Origin: Herpetosiphonaceae bacterium
Lineage (GTDB): Bacteria; Chloroflexota; Chloroflexia; Chloroflexales; Kallotenuaceae
Reading direction: 5' to 3'
Length of the DNA: 43,071 bases
Assembly (NCBI GenBank): GCA_036374795.1
Contig: DASUTC010000112.1
Location: 1 to 43,071, forward strand
In this document: positions 1-7,900 of the stretch, piece after piece
Layout: each line of letters starts with the position of its first letter
Numbering within the stretch: the first letter of the stretch is position 1
Program-made: the position numbers and the translations under genes
Notes under the pieces: model-generated
Told to the model about the DNA's origin: nothing
The model's input: the letters and a program-made list of their open reading frames with translations, nothing else
Databases searched by the model: none

Positions 1-1203
1 CTCGGCGAATCATTGAACCTCGAAGGTACGCTTGGTCTGCTAGAGATGTTTCCTGAGTTCTCAGAATATTTCTTCAGCAAAAAAGTTGTGACGGCCTACC
101 TCGGCGACTATGTTTTCTCGTGTGACTTTGTGGCAAATAAAACCTTTCTGGCAAGGCTTCTCTTCCGGCTGATGGGCTACACCGCACCCAAAGAGTTTTT
201 GCAGTTCGATCGACTCGGCTTTGATGCGGCGCTCTACGCGCAGACGGTCGCCAGCGCCTACTGTACGCAGATCGATGTCAAAGTTACCTCGATGGACTAC
301 GAGCGTGAAACGGACCGAATCACAACGCTACACTTGTCAGATGGCACCACACTACCGGCAACGTACGTCTTCGATGCAACTAATCACGGCCTGGTCGTAG
401 CCCGCGCGACAGGTATTCGCCGCGATACGATTGGTGTACCGCAGCGCGTGGTGTACACTCATTACCATCTGCCAGAGCACCTAAAAAAAACGCCACCCGC
501 TCCCGAGCCCTGGGAAACCGCGACGAGTATCGTCAAGCTCTATCCCGAGATTGATGGCGTCGATGGCATCGCCTGGTGCATTCCGCTGGGCAGCTACGTC
601 TCGATCGGGGTGAGCACGGCGGCAGATGCGACCAAGCTGTTGGATGAGGAACTGCTTGCGGTTGCCGAGCGAGCCTATGCGCGGCGCGGCCTGCACTACC
701 GGCGATGCTTCGTCGAGTCAGCCACGATTATGGAAGCCCACCACCACTACTTTGTGCATGAGCGGGCCTATGGTGCGAACTGGCTGCTTGCAGGGCCGGC
801 ATACGCCCAGGTCTGGTGGATGGCGGGTGCCGGTGTCGGCACCGGCTTTGCGGCGGCACAGATCGCGCCACAGGTCTTACAGGCACCACAGGAGATGGGA
901 CGTGTCTATCACGAATATCTGCGGCATCTGCTAGGCATCCACAGCACCTTCGACTGGTTCGCGCTCTCGAAGCTGCCGGAGGTCACGCCAGAAGGCATTA
1001 TTCGTCAGTCCGATCGCTTTGTGTTGACCAACCTACGTCGTCTTGCAAAAGCAACAGCACTTAACGGCACCCGCTCCCAGCGGCTGGTAGGCGCGATATT
1101 TGCGCGTCTCTGCGAGACAAATCTGGTGATCAAGAATTACTGTATGGTGTATCGTGCCCCTCTAGAAAGGCAAACGGCGAAGGTATTTAGCGACGCTCCG
1201 TAA
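1..1203 (+). CDS. FAD-dependent halogenase-like oxidoreductase, 5' end missing
   Basis: The frame is open from base 1, so the N-terminus with the Rossmann dinucleotide motif lies outside the window. The first visible residues, LGESLNLEGT, resemble the GES segment of flavin-dependent halogenases and related geranylgeranyl-reductase-fold enzymes. Later come DRLGFDAALYAQ (substrate/FAD region), YVFDATN (the usual DATG position), IAWCIPLGSYVSIGVS (comparable to the WxWxIP block of halogenases, with the first Trp replaced) and GPAYAQVWWMAGAGVGTG, the C-terminal FAD-contact segment. The family halogenates or oxidises activated aromatic or acyl substrates. The catalytic Lys of halogenases would be upstream and cannot be checked. 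It precedes an NTF2-like gene by 12 bases, so the two are probably co-transcribed. In an enediyne context it could tailor a peripheral aromatic group, but a plain FAD monooxygenase is equally possible. Confidence 0.75.
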   Translation, partial: LGESLNLEGTLGLLEMFPEFSEYFFSKKVVTAYLGDYVFSCDFVANKTFLARLLFRLMGYTAPKEFLQFDRLGFDAALYAQTVASAYCTQIDVKVTSMDYERETDRITTLHLSDGTTLPATYVFDATNHGLVVARATGIRRDTIGVPQRVVYTHYHLPEHLKKTPPAPEPWETATSIVKLYPEIDGVDGIAWCIPLGSYVSIGVSTAADATKLLDEELLAVAERAYARRGLHYRRCFVESATIMEAHHHYFVHERAYGANWLLAGPAYAQVWWMAGAGVGTGFAAAQIAPQVLQAPQEMGRVYHEYLRHLLGIHSTFDWFALSKLPEVTPEGIIRQSDRFVLTNLRRLAKATALNGTRSQRLVGAIFARLCETNLVIKNYCMVYRAPLERQTAKVFSDAP

Positions 1204-1215
1204 ATCGTACAGCCC

Positions 1216-1713
1216 GTGGTGACTATGCAACTAACTGACGAGCCAGTCCTTAGCGATCGGGAAGTTGTCGAGCGTCTTGTCGAAATGATCGCAGGCACGC
1301 GAGATACCGCTGATGCCCCAACGGTGCTGCATCAGGATGTGATCAGCCACATGGACGGCCTGACATTCCGGGGCATTAGCGCCTGGCAGACCTGGCTAGC
1401 GTTTATTCGATCGCACAGCAGGGTCGCTAAGCTAACAGCCGACTGTGACCGGATTGTGACGAGTCCCAATCATACTCTGACCGTGTACGGGCGCTGGCGT
1501 GGTGATGCTCGGGGTTCGCCAGCGGTTTCCAGCGAAGTCTGGGCCTCATACCGCGTACAAGATGGCCTGGTTGTCGAGATTTGGACGACTAGAACGAACT
1601 ATACATTTATTCTTGGCCCAATCATGCGGTTTCGTATCGGATTGCTGATGGTGCTCGCCTATGTCGGGATTTGGAGCAGATGGCGCGGCGCTCAGATTGT
1701 TCGTGGTAGTTGA
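1216..1713 (+). CDS. NTF2/SnoaL-like protein with hydrophobic C-terminal tail
   Basis: A 165-residue protein with the look of the SnoaL/NTF2 cone fold: an N-terminal helix (VVERLVEMIAGTRD), HQDVISHMDGLTFRGISAWQTWLAFIRS, then strands HTLTVYGRWRGDAR and EVWASYRVQDGLVVEIWTTRTN. After about residue 130 comes a hydrophobic stretch (FILGPIMRFRIGLLMVLAYVGIW) that is unusual for the family and may anchor it to the membrane. The start is GTG at 1216; ATG at 1225 is an alternative, and neither has a convincing ribosome site. It follows the halogenase-like gene by 12 bases. Family members are small cyclases, isomerases or binding proteins of polyketide pathways. No catalytic assignment is possible from sequence. 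Confidence 0.65.
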   Translation: MVTMQLTDEPVLSDREVVERLVEMIAGTRDTADAPTVLHQDVISHMDGLTFRGISAWQTWLAFIRSHSRVAKLTADCDRIVTSPNHTLTVYGRWRGDARGSPAVSSEVWASYRVQDGLVVEIWTTRTNYTFILGPIMRFRIGLLMVLAYVGIWSRWRGAQIVRGS

Positions 1714-1738
1714 ACCACGTGTTCAAGGAGGCATTGAC

Positions 1739-2314
1739 ATGGCCCAAGCTCAGCCCAACCAGCTTCGTCGTCCAATCAGTTTTACGCGCCGGTTGAATGA
1801 AGCATGGCACAAGCCAGCCCTGATGGTCTTTCTGGTGATCGTGCTGGCACACTGGGTGGAGCACCTGGTGCAGGCGTATCAGGTGTATGGCATGCACTGG
1901 CCTCGCAGCCAGGCCGGTGGCTTCCTCGGCCTCTTCTTCCCCTGGCTCGTCTCCTCCGAGCTCCTCCACTACGTCTATGCGATCGTCATGCTGATCGGCT
2001 TCATCTGGCTACGGCCCGGCTTTGTCGGTCAGGGCCGCACCTGGTGGAACATCGCGCTGGCGATCCAGATCTGGCACCACTTCGAGCATCTGCTGCTGCT
2101 GATCCAGGCGGCGCTGGGCACGCCCTTCTTTGGCGCGGCTGCCCCCACCAGCCTTTTGCAGCTCGCATTTCCGCGCATGGAGCTGCATCTCTTCTACAAC
2201 GCCGTCGTCTTCGCCCCAATGGTCATTGCTATGTTCTACCACTCCTTTCCATCTGCGGATGAGGCTCACCGCGTGAAGTGCAGCTGTGCCTTGCGAAAGC
2301 CTGCCCTGACCTAG
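1739..2314 (+). CDS. multipass membrane protein with paired His motifs (copy 1)
   Basis: The start is ATG 1739 because a perfect AAGGAGG lies at 1725-1731, seven bases upstream; the frame itself stays open further up. The 191 residues contain about five hydrophobic segments. Conserved His-rich motifs are HWVEH at the first segment, MHW shortly after, and IWHHFEHLLLL later. They resemble the spaced HxxxH and HHxxH of membrane di-metal enzymes, but no known family could be named. A close paralogue sits at 30038-30622. The two share a 43-base identical run (1803-1845 versus 30102-30144), so the duplication is recent or kept alike by gene conversion. It is placed just upstream of unbL1, as the paralogue follows the second cassette. 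I infer a role linked to the enediyne cassette; the function is unknown. Confidence 0.8.
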   Translation: MAQAQPNQLRRPISFTRRLNEAWHKPALMVFLVIVLAHWVEHLVQAYQVYGMHWPRSQAGGFLGLFFPWLVSSELLHYVYAIVMLIGFIWLRPGFVGQGRTWWNIALAIQIWHHFEHLLLLIQAALGTPFFGAAAPTSLLQLAFPRMELHLFYNAVVFAPMVIAMFYHSFPSADEAHRVKCSCALRKPALT

Positions 2315-2681
2315 CTGGTCAGCCCCATCTAGCCAGCCAATTCACAGACGCGCCGCACCCCGTCCGGCAACGAGACAGGATCGTCTCTACGCCAGGGCGG
2401 GTTCTCATATTTAATCAGCACGCCTCTTTAGATCTGATATCCACACTCACATGTTTCCAAGCCGGGCAACTTCCAAGAAGATCTCAGGCAAGCCCTCCAC
2501 TAGTATGGAGATTGGTCAGTAGGAGGCAGTAACGTTTGCTGCAGGCTTGTACCTGGGATGCTGGCGGCGCAGTGCAGATGGTTCCGTTGACGTGGTGGTG
2601 CAATTGCGCCACATCCCGTCGAACTCCCTCCACACCTTAACTACAGTCGTCGCGTCCTCATAGATGATGTGAGGTGCTAAC
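2315..2681 (+). other. intergenic region upstream of unbL1
   Basis: No gene is supported in these 367 bases. The only clear structure is a near-perfect 18-bp palindrome, GTGGTGCAATTGCGCCAC, at 2595-2612 (16 of 18 bases symmetric), about 70 bases before unbL1. It could be an operator. No copy of the bipartite promoter module found upstream of unbL2 is present here. Confidence 0.4.
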
Positions 2682-3665
2682 ATGTCCCAACCACGCGGAG
2701 CGGTACCTGGCGCGCTGAGACTCCTCTATCACCATCTGGCGAGTCGTGCAGCGGATCTGGCGCAGACCGCGCCCAGCGAGAGCGAGATGCTTGCACGCCA
2801 GCAGCTTGAACGGATCAAACGATCGTTCGTATATGGCTATCAGGCCGCTTTGTTGGGGTTTAATGATGAGAAGCTGGCGCGTAAGTTGAATGAGGTCGAT
2901 AGGGATCTGCGCGGATTTGCCTTTGAGGGAGCTGCCGCAACGCTCACGGCGCTCGATCTTCTGATGGTCTGGCGGCCAAATCGCCTGCCACGGTTCTTAA
3001 ATGGAGTCGGCGCTGAACATATCTACGCAGGCTATATCGGCGTCGGGTGGATCTTGGCGCGGCTGCCAGCCCACACCGAGCGCCGCGTGGCCTGGCTCGA
3101 TCCGCTGCTGCGCTGGCTGGCGATCGACGGCTATGGCTTTCACGAAGGCTATTTTCATCCGTATCGTACAGTGACCCAGCAGCTTGTTCCCGATCAACTG
3201 GCGGGCTATGCCTGTCGCGCCTTCGATCAAGGTCTGGGACGAAGTCTATGGTTCCTGGCAGGCGCGAACGTGCTGCATATTCCCGGCATGATCGGCAAGT
3301 TCGATCCGCTACGCCGCGCGGATCTGTGGAGCGGTGTAGGGCTGGCCTGCACCTATGCGGGCGGCGTGGATCAGGCCGCGATCAGGGTATTGCTGGAGCG
3401 CGCCGGACCATACCAGGCCGATATGGCGCTCGGCTCGGCGCTGGCTGCGAAGGCGCGTCAGCGGGCGGGCTGTTCGACAGACTATACCGATCTTGCCTGC
3501 ACGATCTTATATGGTCTATCCGCGCGGAATGCCGCCAGAATCACCGATGATGCCCTGGCAGATCTCCCGTTCGACGCTCCGGAGCCAGCCTATGAGATCT
3601 GGCGCCAGCGGATTCAGCAATCGGTCACGGCGGCCAGATTTTCAGACGCCGTAGATTCAGATTGA
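2682..3665 (+). CDS. unbL: enediyne accessory protein UnbL, DUF1702 (copy 1)
   Basis: A 327-residue soluble protein of the DUF1702/UnbL family, the normal length for this family. It is a hallmark of enediyne clusters, needed for warhead biosynthesis but without an established reaction. Diagnostic segments shared with the second copy at 24753-25709 are RGFAFEGA, LLRWLAIDGYGFHEGYFH, RAFDQGLGRSLWF, DLWSGVGLACTYAGGVD and AAKARQRAG; overall the two proteins look roughly half identical. ATG 2682 is preceded by a modest TGAGGTG. It is transcribed alone on the plus strand, away from the unbV1-unbU1-pksE operon on the minus strand, and is followed by a strong hairpin at 3682-3727. No promoter module like that of unbL2 is seen upstream. 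Confidence 0.93.
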   Translation: MSQPRGAVPGALRLLYHHLASRAADLAQTAPSESEMLARQQLERIKRSFVYGYQAALLGFNDEKLARKLNEVDRDLRGFAFEGAAATLTALDLLMVWRPNRLPRFLNGVGAEHIYAGYIGVGWILARLPAHTERRVAWLDPLLRWLAIDGYGFHEGYFHPYRTVTQQLVPDQLAGYACRAFDQGLGRSLWFLAGANVLHIPGMIGKFDPLRRADLWSGVGLACTYAGGVDQAAIRVLLERAGPYQADMALGSALAAKARQRAGCSTDYTDLACTILYGLSARNAARITDDALADLPFDAPEPAYEIWRQRIQQSVTAARFSDAVDSD

Positions 3666-3681
3666 TCGTTCTCACACCACC

Positions 3682-3727
3682 AACCGGCCCACCTGCACAG
3701 GCATTGAGCGCAACAGGTGGGCCGGTT
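3682..3727 (+). terminator. hairpin terminator after unbL1
   Basis: A perfect 14-bp stem, AACCGGCCCACCTG paired with CAGGTGGGCCGGTT, has an 18-base loop and is followed by a short T run (TTTCG). It lies between the convergent ends of unbL1 (+) and the AraC-type gene (-) and may serve both. Confidence 0.8.
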
Positions 3728-3810
3728 TCGTCGGATCTGGATGATGGTCTTTAATCTCTCTGGATTACGAACCGCTGATGCCACGGAAGGCAAGAATCGA
3801 TCCGCTACCG

Positions 3811-4764
3811 CTAGGTCCTGCCTATCACGCGCTCGCGGAACAGGATATCATGCTCGGCGTAGCCATGGAGATGTTTGAGTCGCTTGTGGAGGAGCTGCGA
3901 GAGTGCGACCAGAATCGGCGGATCGATCGACTGGGCTGGTCGCAGGAACACATCGGCTTTGATCGCGGCGCGCGTCGTCTTAGTCGCGATCATATTGCGA
4001 GCCTTGCCCACGAGGATCGGTTGATCCTGCATCAGCTCGGCAGCGCTGGTACATTCTTGATCGAAAGCCGCGACGAGCATATAGTGCTCACCACACGGTA
4101 CATTATGGATTTGATAGCCGCCGACCTCCGGCACCAGCGTACAGGCCACCGGCTGACTTTCTGGAATTGGCGAGTTGAACAGACCGATCAAGATCGGACC
4201 GCTGATCAACTCCTGCGTAGAAACGGTTCCCTGAACGGTCCAGCCATCCAGACTTTTTGCTTCTCGATCGTGCCGAGAGGCAGCAGCGGCAAACGCCTGG
4301 ATCGAAGCATAGGCGGAATCTTTCGCCCGTGATCGCAGCTGGCTAGGCGACAGCCCCACCAACTCCGTGAAACTCTTGGTGAATGTGCCGAGGCTGTTAT
4401 ACCCGACCATAAAACAAATCTCGGTAACGCTGAGCTGAGTCGTGATCAGCAGCCGCTTCGCCGCCTGCAAGCGCAGCGCCGCTTGAAATTTGCTGGGTGG
4501 AATGCCGGTAACTTGCCGAAACACCCGGTTGAAGTGATACGGGCTGAGCTGAGCAATCTCCGCCATATCCTGAAGCATCAGCGGCTCGTCCAATCGTTCG
4601 TGGATCGTGCGAATGACTCGCTCAGCCGCCTGATGGTAGGTCGTCGGCCTGCCGCCGCGCCGGGCCACGAGGCGAGCAGCGGATTCTGTTCGGAAAAACA
4701 GTGATGCTAATGGCTGGGAGAACGCCACGTTTGTAGCCTGGTAGTCCTGAACATCGATCGACAT
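3811..4764 (-). CDS. AraC-type regulator with C-terminal beta-sandwich-like domain (copy 1)
   Basis: A 317-residue protein. Residues about 48-142 form an AraC-type double helix-turn-helix (IHERLDEPLMLQDMAEIAQLSPYHFNRVFRQ, then VTEICFMVGYNSLGTFTKSF). Unusually the HTH is near the N-terminus. About 170 residues follow, with TVSTQELISGPILIGLFNSPIP, IHNVPCGEHYMLVAAFD and a closing SIDPPILVALSQLL. The pattern G-x-I-x-VGLF ... NVPxGxYYxxAx recalls carboxypeptidase-regulatory/prealbumin-like beta sandwiches, normally found outside the cytoplasm. The same architecture occurs in the paralogue at 30820-31713. The ATG at 4764 has AAGGA upstream. It is last in the unbV1-unbU1-pksE direction, about 190 bases after pksE, so it is probably a pathway-specific regulator. 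Confidence 0.88.
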   Translation of the reverse strand: MSIDVQDYQATNVAFSQPLASLFFRTESAARLVARRGGRPTTYHQAAERVIRTIHERLDEPLMLQDMAEIAQLSPYHFNRVFRQVTGIPPSKFQAALRLQAAKRLLITTQLSVTEICFMVGYNSLGTFTKSFTELVGLSPSQLRSRAKDSAYASIQAFAAAASRHDREAKSLDGWTVQGTVSTQELISGPILIGLFNSPIPESQPVACTLVPEVGGYQIHNVPCGEHYMLVAAFDQECTSAAELMQDQPILVGKARNMIATKTTRAAIKADVFLRPAQSIDPPILVALSQLLHKRLKHLHGYAEHDILFRERVIGRT

Positions 4765-4954
4765 ATCGAATCCTTACGGTGACGAAGAGCGGATCAATCA
4801 ACGCAGGAGATGGATCAATCGGCTGAGCCTTTCCGCCCGGAGGCAAAGCCTATGGTCACGAGCTTCGTGCGCATCGAGCAGAGCCGAATTCGCAAAAGAG
4901 CGGGCGCGTACACGCGCGGATACCCACGCGGCAGCGCCCACCCTCACAGGCTGA

Positions 4955-7900
4955 TCATGCCGTCAGCGCAGCAATGCCATTGCCCAGGTGCAGCTCGCGA
5001 TCGGGCAAGTACGATGGATCGCTGAGGATCGCCAGCACCAGCGGCGCCTCTTGATCCTGGAGGCGCGTCGCCAGCGTTGCGATCACCAGCGTTTCCGCCG
5101 TGAACAGCACCCAGCCATCCGGCAGATGCGTCGAGTAGCGCAGCGGTGTTTCCACCGGCAAGCCGGCCTTGATCAGGCACTCGCCTGCTGCCCACAGCCG
5201 TGTCGCCGCGATCGAGAGGTCCTCGCCCGTCGTCCGGATAAGCTGTTGTAGCAGCGCCGTCCGCTCCAGCCCCAGCAGCGATTGCCATGCCTCAGGATCG
5301 CGCTGCCGCACCGACTCAAGATCGCAGGCAATCGTACCCTCGCCCACGACCGCCAGCGTGAGCGGCTCGCTATGCGCGAGTGAGATCGACGGTCCATCGC
5401 TCAACACGGGCTTGCCATCGGGGCGATGATAGATCGTACTCAAGCGACCGACGATCCGCTGGACCACATGCTCGGCACGTTGCTGGCGGTCGCTGGTGGC
5501 GTCGTGCTCCAGGCCAACGATTGGCGGCGGCTGCTGAATCAGCGATTCAAGCGAGCGCTCGACATACGGACCCAGCAGCGCCGCAGGCCAGCCCTGAGCA
5601 AACTGTACATCTTCGACGATCCGCAGCCGCAGCCCAACCCAGCGCTCGCGGAGCGCACCATCAGGTGTGCGTACCTCCACATCGTAGGTGAAGGTCATGC
5701 CGTCGCGGAATCGTTCGCGAGCAGTTGAGATCCAGGTTGTGTCGGGCTTCACATCGTGGATTTCCAGCCGATCCACGCCGACCGGCAAGATCCTGGCGTG
5801 CGGAATACACGACTGGATGGTGTGCAAGATCGCGTCGCGAGCGCCGGCATCGCCCAGCAACATCGAGGCCGGAAGGTAGCGGTCGAACCAGCTCGTCTGC
5901 TGGTTGACGCGAATGTCGGCAACACAGCCTTTCGCGCTCAACTGCTGGTACGCGCGCAGGCGCTGGAAGCGGCCTCGATGGAAGAACATCCCGCCGTACA
6001 GTTCGCGATCCGGGTTAATCGGCACCGGCGTGAGGGCGGCAAGATCGCCCGGCTCGAAGGATGGCTGTGGCTGTGGCAACGTTCCAGGCACGGCGACATA
6101 GCATCGCGCTGCGAAGTGATCGACCTGGAAGGCCGTTTCTTCGCTACGAATCGCTACGTCAATCAGACCGGGCTGCCGTACCAACGCCGCGATCCTGATC
6201 CTGGATGCTCCCTGCGCCGGAATCACAATCGGTCGATCCAGGCGAATCTGCTCAAAGACCGGCGGAGCGCTCGATTCGGTGAGCACCGCAGCGACCTGGG
6301 CCATCGCTTCCAGACCAACCACCGCAGGCACCAGGCGCTCACCACGGAACACGTGATCGTCCAGATACGGATCGCTCTGGCGCGAAAGTGTCACGTCAAC
6401 CACCAGCTCGACGCCAGCAACCGCCACCTTCGGATCTTCAAGGAAGCGCAGGAAGGGTAGCTCCGGCTGCTCGGCCTGCAACGTTGGGATCGCACCAAAA
6501 CGGCCAGTCACGACAACCGCTACGGTCGGCAGCGGCTGGGCCAGCAACCGGCGGAACAGATCCAGGCCCTGGTCCGGGGGAATCGGCGTAATGCCTTCAC
6601 GGCGCAGCGCAGCGACGCGACCGAGTCGCTCGCCCATGCCGATGCTCGACCAGACCGACCACTCGATCGCGACACAGCGACAGGCCGGATGCTCCGCCGC
6701 GAAGCGCTCGGTCATGCGGACCAAGCGGTCGTTCGCCAGCGCGTAATCGGCCTCGCCGCGCAGCCCCGTGCGGGCAATGATCGAGCCAAACGTTACCAGC
6801 AGACGCAGCTGATCGGGATCGATCGCCGCCAGCAGATTGGCGAAACCGTCCACCTTCGGCGCGAAGGTCTTGCGGATCGCGGCCTCGTCGAGCTGGCCGA
6901 GCAACTGCGGCTCGTTCCTCGCAGCGCCGTGGATGATTGCCGTGATCGGACCCAGCGCGGCCTCGGCCTCCTGGATCGCTAGCTTGACTGCGGCGGCATC
7001 GGAAATATCGACCGCCTGGTAGCGCACCTGGAGCCGCGCAGCCTGCATCCGCTCCAGATTCTCCGCCAGCTCACGATCGTTTTCCGGCAGCGAGCGGCCA
7101 AGCAGCACCAGCTTCGCGCCGGTTTCCTGGGCCAGCGTCAGCGCGCACTCGGCGGTAATACCTTTACCGCCGCCGGTCACTAGCAGCACATCGCTGGGAT
7201 CGAGCGGCAGATCATCGGCTTCCGACGCAAGCGGCAGCAGCCGGAGCAGAGGCTCGCGACGTGTGCCATCAGCATCGTAGTGGGCTTCGACGTAGCCACG
7301 GGCCGCCAGCGCCTCGCCCACAATCCAGGCCGTCGCCTCGGGATGATCCAGCGGCACATCCACCACGCAGGTATCGATCGCCGGTGCTTCGAGATGGGCT
7401 GTACGCGCCAGTGGCGCGCCGCCGCCGCCATGCTGCACCACCACAAAGGTGCCGGATCGCCGGTTCAGCGCCATCTGCGCACCACTCAGCAGCAATCCAA
7501 GCTGCTGTACATCAGGATCGGGCGGCAAGCAGACGACGACACCCTGGCCCTGATTGCTCTCGGCAAACGCGCGATTGAGCGACTCGGTCAGGGGATACCC
7601 GCTCGGCGCAAGGATCGTCCAGATTCCCTGGCTAGCGGCTGGCGCAGAACGTCGCGCTCGCTCGACCAGCGACACCTGGAACGGTCGAATCCACAGATCA
7701 ACGCCGACAGGCAGCGGATCACTTGGCTCCGCAACCTCCCTGCCGGTTTGGAGGAGATCCTCCAGTGTTTGGGCCACCTGTCCGACCGTCGCGTTGGCGT
7801 AGTCGGTCGGCGTAACGAGGCTTTGAATGCCGAGCATACGCGCGGCCTCGACCACAATCTGCCCGACTGAGATCGAGTTCAGGTGCAGATCGTTGAGCAG

